A stretch of 64,000 nucleotides of DNA. Origin: Halopseudomonas salina (GTDB lineage Bacteria; Pseudomonadota; Gammaproteobacteria; Pseudomonadales; Pseudomonadaceae). The notes under the pieces are model-generated. The model ran no database searches and was not told the DNA's origin. It worked only from the letters and a program-made list of their open reading frames with translations. Of this stretch, positions 22,465 to 30,920 are shown one piece after another. Location of the stretch: positions 83,750-147,749 of the forward strand of contig NZ_VTTI01000001.1 in assembly GCF_008641105.1 (NCBI RefSeq). The letters run 5' to 3'. Every line of letters starts with the position of its first letter. The stretch's first letter is position 1. Made by a program: the position numbers and the translations under genes.

Positions 22465-24858
22465 ATGCCATTTTTAAAATTTATATTCTGGTCAATAATT
22501 GCTCTCGTCAGTGCCCCAATCCTTGTTTTGAGCGGGGTAGCCCTGTATCTCAGCCCGGATTTGCCTGATGTCGACGCTTTACGTGACCTTCAGTTACAAA
22601 CCCCTTTGCGGATATATAGCACAGATAATCGACTCATAGCAGAATTCGGTGAGATGCGTCGAATTCCAATAAGCTATGACCAGATACCGCCCGATTTCAT
22701 CAATGCTTTGCTGGCCGCTGAAGACGACAATTTTCTAAACCATCGTGGCGTAGACCCGATGGGCCTGCTGCGCGCTGTTGTTGAACTGGTACAAACCGGC
22801 CAGATCCAAACAGGCGGTAGTACTATCACCATGCAGGTGGCAAAGAACTATTTCTTGAGCAGCGAACGTGTTTTTTCCCGCAAATTCAACGAAATTCTGC
22901 TTGCTCTGCAAATAGAGCGAAGCCTCGATAAACGGGAGATATTCGAACTCTACGTCAACAAGATATATTTGGGCAATCGTGCATATGGAATAGAGGCTGC
23001 AGCCCAGATCTACTTTGGCAAGTCGATTGACCAACTCGACCTTGCCGATCTGGCCATGATCGCCAGCCTGCCAAAGGCTCCATCACGTTACAACCCTGTC
23101 TCCAATCCGGAAAGAACGTTGATTCGTCGTAACTGGATTCTGGGCCGAATGCTCAGTCTTGGCAATATCGATCAGCAAACCTATGAAGACGCTGTCGCCA
23201 AGCCGATAAAGGCGACCAAGTACGAGGCAAAGGCCGAGCTCGAGGCGCCCTATGTCGCTGAAATGGCTCGCCTGGAGATGGTCGAGCGTTTCGGTGATGA
23301 CGCCTACACAAGCGGCTATCATGTTTACACCACTGTCGATAGCAGCCTGCAGACCCTCGCCAACCGCTCACTGCGTGAAGGTCTCATGGAATACGACCGG
23401 CGGCACGGATACAAGGGGCCGGAGGCGAGCAACCCTGAAGCTACGCCCGATCAGTGGGAAACCCTTCTTAGGCCCTACCGGGAGATGGGCGGATTATTGC
23501 CCGCAGTCGTCACTGCCGTCAGCGCTGATAAAGCTCTGATTCAGATGCGCGGCGGCGCCCTCGGCGAGATACCCTGGGAAGGCATGCGCTGGGCCCGAAA
23601 GCACATCAACACCAACAGCCTGGGGCCAAATCCGAGGTCCCCTTCGGACGTGCTCGATGTTGGGGACATCATCCGGGTAATGCATGAAGAAGATGTTCGC
23701 TATCGGCTCGCCCAGATTCCAAAAGCCCAGGGGGCCCTGGTAGTGCTCTCTCCGGACGACGGCAGCATTCAGGCTCTGGTCGGCGGCTTCTCCTTCGAGC
23801 AAAGTAAATATAACCGTGTCACCCAGGCGAAACGTCAGCCAGGCTCCAGCTTCAAACCCTTTCTCTACAGTGCAGCTCTCGACCATGGCTATACACCCGC
23901 AAGCCTGGTGAACGATGCGCCTCTGGTAGTAGATGATGGCCACATGGAAGAAGCATGGCGGCCAAGAAACTCGGGGGGCGATTTTCTCGGCCCGATCAGA
24001 CTGCGTGAAGCACTCTACCGCTCACGCAATCTGGTCTCTATCCGCCTGCTGCAGGACATCGGTGTGGATCGGGCGCTTACCTACATTGAACGCTTCGGTT
24101 TCAGTCGTCGCGAACTACCGCGAAATCTTTCAGCCGCCCTGGGAACACCGGAACTGACGCCGCTGCAGATTGCCCAGGGTTACACCACCATTGCCAATGG
24201 CGGCTACGCAGTCAAACCGTACCTGATCGAGCGGATTCAGGACCACCAGAGCGGAGTCATCGACTTTGCCAGACCCGCAGTTACGCCCAAGGTGATCGAA
24301 GCCCATCAGCTACGTGTAGAACAATACCGTGCAATATCGACAGTGCCGGATTTGGAGATACCTTCGGCAGAGCGTGTGATTGACCCTCGCACAACCTACC
24401 AGCTAACCAGCATGCTCAAGGACGTCATCACCCGCGGCACCGCTGCCCGGGCGCGTGCATTGCAGCGGCCTGACCTGGCGGGCAAGACCGGCACCACCAA
24501 CGAGCAGAAGGACGCCTGGTTCTCCGGATACAACGGCGACCTGGTTGCCACGGTGTATGTTGGGTTCGACCAGCCAGCCACTCTGGGCCGCAGGGAATAC
24601 GGCGGTACAGCAGCACTTCCAGTATGGATGACATTCATGGCCGAAGCTCTGGAAGACCGACCGGAGAGCACCCAACCCATGCCGGATGGGCTGGTGAACG
24701 CGCGGATTGATCCTGATACCGGCCGGACCGCCCGACCCGGAAGCGACAACGCCCTGTTCGAAGTATTCAAGGAGGAGGACGCCCCTCCCTCATTCAGCGA
24801 ACTGGATGCCGGCGGCTACTCAAGCGAAGGCGCCGTCACACCTCTCGAACTGTTCTGA
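22465..24858 (+). CDS. ponA: Penicillin-binding protein 1A (bifunctional murein synthase)
   Basis: This 797-aa class A PBP is anchored in the inner membrane by an N-terminal helix (about 5-28). It polymerises and cross-links peptidoglycan. The GT51 glycosyltransferase motifs are AAEDDNFLNHRG and GGSTITMQVAKN. An OB-type insert follows. The transpeptidase has SSFK with nucleophile Ser461, SRN in YRSRNLVSIRLL and KTGTTN. It is divergent from pilM, as in Pseudomonas. Its 3' end overlaps the convergent LysR gene by 43 bp. Confidence 0.95.
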   Translation: MPFLKFIFWSIIALVSAPILVLSGVALYLSPDLPDVDALRDLQLQTPLRIYSTDNRLIAEFGEMRRIPISYDQIPPDFINALLAAEDDNFLNHRGVDPMGLLRAVVELVQTGQIQTGGSTITMQVAKNYFLSSERVFSRKFNEILLALQIERSLDKREIFELYVNKIYLGNRAYGIEAAAQIYFGKSIDQLDLADLAMIASLPKAPSRYNPVSNPERTLIRRNWILGRMLSLGNIDQQTYEDAVAKPIKATKYEAKAELEAPYVAEMARLEMVERFGDDAYTSGYHVYTTVDSSLQTLANRSLREGLMEYDRRHGYKGPEASNPEATPDQWETLLRPYREMGGLLPAVVTAVSADKALIQMRGGALGEIPWEGMRWARKHINTNSLGPNPRSPSDVLDVGDIIRVMHEEDVRYRLAQIPKAQGALVVLSPDDGSIQALVGGFSFEQSKYNRVTQAKRQPGSSFKPFLYSAALDHGYTPASLVNDAPLVVDDGHMEEAWRPRNSGGDFLGPIRLREALYRSRNLVSIRLLQDIGVDRALTYIERFGFSRRELPRNLSAALGTPELTPLQIAQGYTTIANGGYAVKPYLIERIQDHQSGVIDFARPAVTPKVIEAHQLRVEQYRAISTVPDLEIPSAERVIDPRTTYQLTSMLKDVITRGTAARARALQRPDLAGKTGTTNEQKDAWFSGYNGDLVATVYVGFDQPATLGRREYGGTAALPVWMTFMAEALEDRPESTQPMPDGLVNARIDPDTGRTARPGSDNALFEVFKEEDAPPSFSELDAGGYSSEGAVTPLELF

Positions 24859-25763
24859 GCCAGAGCAGATACCTGCTGGCGCAGCCAGCGGTTCACTGGG
24901 TCGTGCTCCGCGGCCTCATGCCAGTACAGGTTGAGGCCGATAGAGGGCAACGGTAGCGGCATATCCAGCAAGCGATTGCCAAGTGCCGCATTTACCAGCT
25001 CTGCATGACGCCGTGACATGGTCAGCAGCAAGTCACTCTGCGCCACTACCAGGCTGGCGGCCTGGTAGTTCTGACACCGCTGCACGACCCGTCGCATCAA
25101 ACCCATATGCCCCAGCGCCAGATCTTCATAGGATAACCCTCGACGCCATGACGCTACAGCAATATGGTCGCTTTCAAGGTATCGATCGGTAGTCAACTCG
25201 CCCTCGAAACCCGGTCCTGCAACCACGCAGAGGGGCTCCGACAGCAACTGCATCTGGCGCAGACTGGCCTCTACCGGCCGCGCGATCTGTACCGCCAGGT
25301 CAATGCGCCCGGCTGCCAGTTCCAACTTCAGCTCCGACCATCTCAGCCCCGCCGTGCGCACCCTGCATCCGGGAGCGCTGCGACGTAGGTGGGTGAGCAA
25401 GGGAGGCAGCAATACCATCTCCAGTTGCTCCGGCAGACTCAAGGTAAAGGTGCGCTCATCACGCAAGGGGTCGAAGTCCTGCAGCCCCTCCAGACTCCTC
25501 TGCAAGCGCGCCAGACTATCGCTGATCACTGGCGCCAGCCTCTGCGCCAGCACAGTAGGCATGACGCCTCGCCCCTCACGTACAAAAAGTGGATCCGCAA
25601 AATGCTCGCGCAGGCGTGCAAGGGAATGACTGACCGCAGACTGACTGACATGCAGTACCGCTGCCGAGCGCGTCAGACTGCGTTCGCGAAAAATCACTTC
25701 GAAAACCCTGAAGAGGTTCAGATCCATGCGCGCAAGCGATGGAATGCCATTCATTTCATTCAT
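24816..25763 (-). CDS. LysR-family transcriptional regulator (acyl-CoA carboxylase locus)
   Basis: This 315-aa DNA-binding regulator has an N-terminal winged helix (about 12-70; FRERSLTRSAAVLHVSQSAVSHSLARL) and a C-terminal effector-binding domain. It is divergent from the acyl-CoA synthetase/carboxylase pair, so it probably controls that pair in response to a pathway metabolite. Start uncertain: ATG 25763 fits the usual length, GTG 25796 and ATG 25754 are alternatives. An ATGAA-N5-TTCAT site lies between the divergent genes. Confidence 0.88.
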   Translation of the reverse strand: MNEMNGIPSLARMDLNLFRVFEVIFRERSLTRSAAVLHVSQSAVSHSLARLREHFADPLFVREGRGVMPTVLAQRLAPVISDSLARLQRSLEGLQDFDPLRDERTFTLSLPEQLEMVLLPPLLTHLRRSAPGCRVRTAGLRWSELKLELAAGRIDLAVQIARPVEASLRQMQLLSEPLCVVAGPGFEGELTTDRYLESDHIAVASWRRGLSYEDLALGHMGLMRRVVQRCQNYQAASLVVAQSDLLLTMSRRHAELVNAALGNRLLDMPLPLPSIGLNLYWHEAAEHDPVNRWLRQQVSALAQNSSRGVTAPSLE

Positions 25764-25820
25764 GTGAAGAAGCTCTGGATCGGTAGCGTGCGACACTCAC
25801 CCCGCCGCCCTCCCAATATT

Positions 25821-25835
25821 ATGAAATTGATTCAT
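25821..25835. promoter_or_regulatory. Candidate LysR operator ATGAA-ATTGA-TTCAT
   Basis: A perfect 5-bp inverted repeat lies in the 161-bp divergent region, and the TTCAT arm also pairs with an ATGAA at 25844-25848. LysR proteins usually bind such dyads between their gene and the target. Confidence 0.45.
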
Positions 25836-25924
25836 GATTATAGATGAATAACCTTCGCTTCACCCCGCGGCTTCCTGGGCCTAAGCTGCTCAGCACAAGA
25901 TCAATAATCCACGGAGACAAGCCG

Positions 25925-27616
25925 ATGCGGGAACATGAGTATCTGTCGACATTGCGTAACCTGCAGGAAGCAGCCTGGCCGAGGGGCGCACCCACCGAAG
26001 CTGTTTACCCCCTGGGCGAGCAGCCAATCACCCGCTATCTGCAGCACTGGGCAAAAAGCACTCCGGATAAAACCGCCATCCATTTCTACGGCCACCAGCT
26101 CAGCTATGCAGAACTGGACGATCTCAGTGATCGCTTCTCTGCGCTGCTCTACCAGCACGGTATCGGCGCCGGCGACCGGGTTGCGGTGTTCATGCCCAAT
26201 TGCCCGCAATTACACATCGCCTTCTACGGCATTCTGAAAGCCGGAGCCATTCACGCTCCCGTCAGCCCGATGGCCAAGGGTATGGAGTTGGGCTATCAAC
26301 TCCAGGACAGCGGCGCCAGCGCCATAGTCTGTTTTGATCAGCTGCTGCCGGTGATACGCGAAGTGCGGGCCGAAACCGACCTGAAACTGGTCATCAGTAC
26401 CAGCCTCTCCGAACTGTGCCCCACCACTCCCTCGATACCCGTACCCGATCTGCTGCAGGCGCCCAAACTGGCCATTACCGACAGCATCGATATGCTGCCG
26501 GCCCTGGAAAAGCTCGCACCTGCAACGAACCTGCCGGAACTGCAGCTGGATGATATTGCCGCACTGAACTACACCGGCGGCACCACCGGCCTGCCCAAGG
26601 GCTGCATACACACTCATGGCGACATGCTTTATACCTGCGCCAGCTTCATGCCTGTCGCCCTGGGTCTGGATCTGGACCGTGTGAGCCTGAATTTCATGCC
26701 GGAATTCTGGATTGCCGGCGAAAATGCCGGCCTGCTGTTTCCCGTCTTTGCCGGAACCACCATGGTGCTGCTGGCGCGGTGGGATGCCCTTGCGTTCATG
26801 AGTGCAGTGCAGCATTACCGGGTCGGCCACACCGGCCTGTTGGTCGACAGCGCTTCGGAAGTACTGGATCACCCGAGGGTCAGCGAGTTCGACTTCAGCT
26901 CCCTTGCCGTCACCAGCTGCGTTTCCTTTATAAAAAAGCTCACACCGGAATATCGTCGCCGCTGGCGCGAGCTGACCGGCTGCACCCTGTTCGAAACCAG
27001 TTTCGGCATGACCGAGACGCATACCTGCGATACCTTTACCGCCGGCATGCAGGATGACGACTTCGATTTGCGCTCGGCGCCCACCTTTGTCGGCCTGCCG
27101 GTACCCGGCACCGAATTCAAGGTGTGTGATTTCGCCACCGGCGAGCTGCTACCCCTGGGTGCCGAGGGTGAACTGTGCGTGCGCACACCGTCACTGCTCA
27201 AGGGTTACTGGAACAAGCCCGAGGCCAGCGCCGAGGCCCTGCGTGATGGCTGGCTGCATACCGGCGACAGCGGCGTGATCACCGAACAGGGCCACATTCG
27301 CTATCTGGGACGACGCAAGGAAATGCTCAAGGTCAACGGCATGAGCGTGTTCCCCAGTGAGCTCGAAGCGATGCTCGGCCAGCATCCGGACATTCTGGCT
27401 TCGGCAGTGATCGGCCGGGCGGACGAACAGCGTGGTGAGATGCCTCTGGCTTTTATAGTCGCCAAGCCCGGCAGCGGACTGACTGCCGACGTATTACATC
27501 AGTGGTGCAAGAAAGCCATGGCGGTGTACAAGATACCCGAAATCCGGCTGGTCGAATCCTTACCCATGACAGCAACCGGCAAGGTCAAAAAACAGGAACT
27601 GCAGGAATGGATCTGA
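25925..27616 (+). CDS. Acyl-CoA synthetase (AMP-forming)
   Basis: This 563-aa ANL-superfamily ligase activates a carboxylic acid to its CoA thioester through an acyl-adenylate. The AMP motif is NYTGGTTGLPKG. The A5 region reads FETSFGMTETHTC, the hinge region LRDGWLHTGDSG and the C-terminal lysine motif MTATGKVKKQEL. The substrate is unknown; the family ranges over medium- to long-chain and aromatic acids. ATG 25925 has GGAG upstream; the frame from 25844 is rejected. The carboxylase starts 1 bp after this gene's stop, so the product acyl-CoA is probably its substrate. Confidence 0.88.
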   Translation: MREHEYLSTLRNLQEAAWPRGAPTEAVYPLGEQPITRYLQHWAKSTPDKTAIHFYGHQLSYAELDDLSDRFSALLYQHGIGAGDRVAVFMPNCPQLHIAFYGILKAGAIHAPVSPMAKGMELGYQLQDSGASAIVCFDQLLPVIREVRAETDLKLVISTSLSELCPTTPSIPVPDLLQAPKLAITDSIDMLPALEKLAPATNLPELQLDDIAALNYTGGTTGLPKGCIHTHGDMLYTCASFMPVALGLDLDRVSLNFMPEFWIAGENAGLLFPVFAGTTMVLLARWDALAFMSAVQHYRVGHTGLLVDSASEVLDHPRVSEFDFSSLAVTSCVSFIKKLTPEYRRRWRELTGCTLFETSFGMTETHTCDTFTAGMQDDDFDLRSAPTFVGLPVPGTEFKVCDFATGELLPLGAEGELCVRTPSLLKGYWNKPEASAEALRDGWLHTGDSGVITEQGHIRYLGRRKEMLKVNGMSVFPSELEAMLGQHPDILASAVIGRADEQRGEMPLAFIVAKPGSGLTADVLHQWCKKAMAVYKIPEIRLVESLPMTATGKVKKQELQEWI

Positions 27617-27617
27617 T

Positions 27618-30600
27618 ATGAACTTCAAGCGTCTGCTGATCGCCAATCGCGGCGAGATCGCCATCCGCCTGGCCCGCGCCGCGGCTGAACTGGATATCCC
27701 TACCCTTGCCATCTACGCCGAAGATGACAGCGAATCCCTGCATGTGCGCAAGGCCGATCAGGCGGTAGCCCTGAGCGGTCGCGGTGCCAGCGCCTACCTG
27801 GACGCAGCGCAGATCATTGCCATAGCACGTGAGCACGGCTGCGATGCGATACATCCAGGGTACGGTTTTCTCAGCGAAAACGCGGATTTCGCCCGCCGCT
27901 GCCATAGCGCCGGCATCGTCTTCATTGGGCCCGACGCCTCGGTACTCGACACCTTTGGCGACAAGGCCAGTGCCCGACGCCTGGCCAGCCAGTGCGGCGT
28001 ACCGCTGGGCCAGGGCACCAACCAGGCAACCAGCCTCGAACAGGCCATGCAATTTCTGCAGGATCAAGGCCCGGGCGGAGCAGTGATGCTCAAGGCCCTG
28101 GCCGGTGGCGGTGGCCGCGGGATGCGCGCTGTATATAGCCTGGATGAACTCGACGAGGCCTATGCCCGCTGCACCTCGGAAGCCCAGGCCGCCTTCGGCA
28201 CCGGTGATCTCTACGTTGAGCGACTGATTCGCAATGCCCGGCATATCGAAGTGCAGATCATCGGTGATGGCAGCAACGTTAGCCATGTATGGGAACGCGA
28301 ATGTACCCTGCAGCGGCGCAACCAGAAACTGCTGGAAGTAGCGCCAAGCCCGAGCCTTGCCCCGGAGCAACGTGACCAGTTGCTGGAAGCAGCCCTGACC
28401 CTGGCCAAGACAGCAGGCTATCGCGGTCTGGGTACTTTCGAATTTCTGCTCGACGAAGATGCTGGCGACTTCGTGTTCATGGAAGCCAACCCGCGCATCC
28501 AGGTCGAGCACACCGTTACCGAAGCGGTCACCGGCCTGGATCTGGCGCAGATTCAGATTCGCCTGGCTGCCGGGGCGACGCTCAGCGACCTACGGTTGAC
28601 CCAGTCGCAGATCCCGGCCCCGCGCGGATTTGCAGTGCAGCTACGGGTCAATCTGGAAAACATGTCTGCCGATGGCAGTGCCCGCCCCGCTGGCGGCACC
28701 CTTACCGCCTACGAGCCACCCAGTGGGCCGGGCATCAGGGTCGACGGATACGGTTACAGTGGCTACACCACCAGCCCCAGCTTCGACTCCCTGCTGGCCA
28801 AGGTCATTGTTCAGGCCGATGCCGATTACCCCGCCGTGCTGCGCCGCGCCTATCGCGCCCTCTGCGAGTTTCGGCTGGAAGGTGTCAGCAGCAATCTTGC
28901 CTTTCTGCAGAACCTGCTCGGCAATGCACAGGTTCAGGCCAATGACGTCACTACTGCGTTTATCGAGCAGCATGCTGCTGAGCTGGTCGACAGGAGCGCG
29001 CACCCAAACCTGTTTTTCCCACAGAAAACTGCGCAAGCCCACCAGAACGCCAGTCAGATCACCGCGCCCCCGGGTACCGAGCCGCTGAACGCGCCCGTGC
29101 AAGGTGTGCTGGTTGCTCTGTCAGTGCAGCCCGGTGATGCCATTGCGGTCGGCCAACAGGTCGCCGTGATGGAATCGATGAAAATGGAATTCGAGGTCAA
29201 GGCCACGCAAAGCGGTATCGTCCGCGAGCTACTGGTCGAAGCTGGCGCCAGTCTGTTCGAAGGCAGTCCATTGCTGTTCCTCGAACCCGCCGATGTGGCC
29301 GCAGGCGAGCAATCCAACGAAGAGCAGATCGATATTGCGCATATTCGTGCCGATCTCGCCGAAGTCCTCGAACGGCAGGCCGACCTGACCGACGAGCGCC
29401 GCCCTGCCGCCGTTGCAAAAAGGCGCAAGACCGGTCAGCGCACCGCCCGCGAAAATCTCGCAGACCTGCTCGATGACGGCAGCTTCAAGGAATACGGCTC
29501 CATGGCCCTGGCGGCACAACGCGGCCGTCGCACCCATGAAGAGCTCTTGGCCATGAGCCCGGCGGACGGCTTGATCAATGGCATCGGCACTATCAATGCC
29601 GACCTGTTTGGCGAGCACGTCAGTCGCTGCATGGCCCTGTCCTACGACTACACCGTATTCGCCGGCACCCAGGGCGCGATGAACCACAAGAAAACCGACC
29701 GCATGCTCGATCTGGCCGAGAAATGGAAGTTGCCCGTGGTGTTCTTTACCGAGGGCGGCGGCGGCCGGCCCGGTGATATCGACAAGGTGGGCGTTGCCGG
29801 TCTGGACTGCACCACGTTCATGCGCATGGCCAGCCTGAGCGGTCAGGTGCCGCTAGTGGGTGTGGTTTCCGGTCGCTGTTTCGCCGGCAACGCCGCCTTG
29901 CTGGGGTGTTGCGACGTAGTCATCGCCACCGAGAACGCGACCATCGGTATGGCCGGACCGGCTATGATCGAGGGTGGCGGCCTGGGCAGCTATACGCCGG
30001 AGCAGGTCGGGCCCACCAGCGTGCAAGGTCCCAACGGCGTGGTGGATGTGGTCGTCAAGGACGAGGCTGAAGCCACACGCGTGGCCAAGCAATACCTGGC
30101 CTACTTCCAGGGCGACATGAAGAACTGGGAAACCGCCGACCAGCGCGAATTGCGCCACCTGATCCCGGAAAATCGTTTGCGTGTTTACGACATCCGCCAG
30201 GTCATCGGGACCTTGGCCGATAGCGGCTCGGTGCTGGAGCTGCGCCGTCAGTTCGCCCCCGGCATGATCACCGCACTGATCCGTATCGAAGGCCGCCCGT
30301 TCGGTCTGCTGGCCAACAACCCCATGCATCTGGGCGGCGCGATCGATGCAGCGGGTGGCGACAAAGCCGCCCGCTTCATGCAGCTGTGCCAGGCCCATGG
30401 CCTGCCGATGGTCTCGCTGTGCGACACGCCCGGTTTCATGGTCGGACCGGAAGCCGAGCAACAGGCGACCGTGCGCCACGTCTCGCGCATGTTCGTCACC
30501 GCAGCCAGTCTGAAGATCCCGTTCATGACCGTAGTGCTGCGCAAGGGCTATGGGCTGGGTGCCCAGGCCATGGCCGCCGGCAGCTTCCAGGCGCCGCTGT

Positions 30601-30896
30601 TCACCATCGCCTGGCCCAGCAGCGAGTTTGGCGCTATGGGTCTGGAAGGCGCGGTACGCCTGGGTTACGCCAAGGAGCTGGCAGCTATCGAGGATGAAAA
30701 CGAGCGTAACGCGATGTACGAGAAACTGGTCGCCGAGCTGTATCAGCGGGGCAAGGGCGTGAGCATGGCGAGCTTCCTGGAGATCGACGCGGTAATTGAT
30801 CCGCTGGAAACCCGGGACTGGCTGCTGCGGGGTCTCAACTCGGCACCCACCGAGTCACTGCGTAAGGGGCTGCGCCCCTTTGTGGATACCTGGTAA
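27618..30896 (+). CDS. Single-chain biotin-dependent acyl-CoA carboxylase (LCC type)
   Basis: This 1092-aa cytoplasmic enzyme carries all parts of a biotin carboxylase on one chain: biotin carboxylase (about 1-450; LLIANRGEIAIRLAR, ATP loop KALAGGGGRGMR, ANPRIQVEHTVTE), a biotin carrier domain (about 490-560) with Lys522 in ESMKME, and a carboxyltransferase (about 585-1090) of the acyl-CoA type. It lacks the aldolase-like domain of pyruvate carboxylase, so that name would be wrong. Single-chain long-chain acyl-CoA carboxylases of this length and layout are known from Mycobacterium avium and Ruegeria. Linkage to a synthetase supports an acyl-CoA substrate, whose chain length is unknown. Confidence 0.9.
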   Translation: MNFKRLLIANRGEIAIRLARAAAELDIPTLAIYAEDDSESLHVRKADQAVALSGRGASAYLDAAQIIAIAREHGCDAIHPGYGFLSENADFARRCHSAGIVFIGPDASVLDTFGDKASARRLASQCGVPLGQGTNQATSLEQAMQFLQDQGPGGAVMLKALAGGGGRGMRAVYSLDELDEAYARCTSEAQAAFGTGDLYVERLIRNARHIEVQIIGDGSNVSHVWERECTLQRRNQKLLEVAPSPSLAPEQRDQLLEAALTLAKTAGYRGLGTFEFLLDEDAGDFVFMEANPRIQVEHTVTEAVTGLDLAQIQIRLAAGATLSDLRLTQSQIPAPRGFAVQLRVNLENMSADGSARPAGGTLTAYEPPSGPGIRVDGYGYSGYTTSPSFDSLLAKVIVQADADYPAVLRRAYRALCEFRLEGVSSNLAFLQNLLGNAQVQANDVTTAFIEQHAAELVDRSAHPNLFFPQKTAQAHQNASQITAPPGTEPLNAPVQGVLVALSVQPGDAIAVGQQVAVMESMKMEFEVKATQSGIVRELLVEAGASLFEGSPLLFLEPADVAAGEQSNEEQIDIAHIRADLAEVLERQADLTDERRPAAVAKRRKTGQRTARENLADLLDDGSFKEYGSMALAAQRGRRTHEELLAMSPADGLINGIGTINADLFGEHVSRCMALSYDYTVFAGTQGAMNHKKTDRMLDLAEKWKLPVVFFTEGGGGRPGDIDKVGVAGLDCTTFMRMASLSGQVPLVGVVSGRCFAGNAALLGCCDVVIATENATIGMAGPAMIEGGGLGSYTPEQVGPTSVQGPNGVVDVVVKDEAEATRVAKQYLAYFQGDMKNWETADQRELRHLIPENRLRVYDIRQVIGTLADSGSVLELRRQFAPGMITALIRIEGRPFGLLANNPMHLGGAIDAAGGDKAARFMQLCQAHGLPMVSLCDTPGFMVGPEAEQQATVRHVSRMFVTAASLKIPFMTVVLRKGYGLGAQAMAAGSFQAPLFTIAWPSSEFGAMGLEGAVRLGYAKELAAIEDENERNAMYEKLVAELYQRGKGVSMASFLEIDAVIDPLETRDWLLRGLNSAPTESLRKGLRPFVDTW

Positions 30897-30920
30897 TGCG
30901 GTAGGTCCGCGACTTGATGC

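Noticed and set aside
27618..30896. Pyruvate carboxylase
   Set aside because: Length is similar, but the region after the carrier domain is an acyl-CoA carboxyltransferase and the carrier lies in the middle rather than at the C-terminus.
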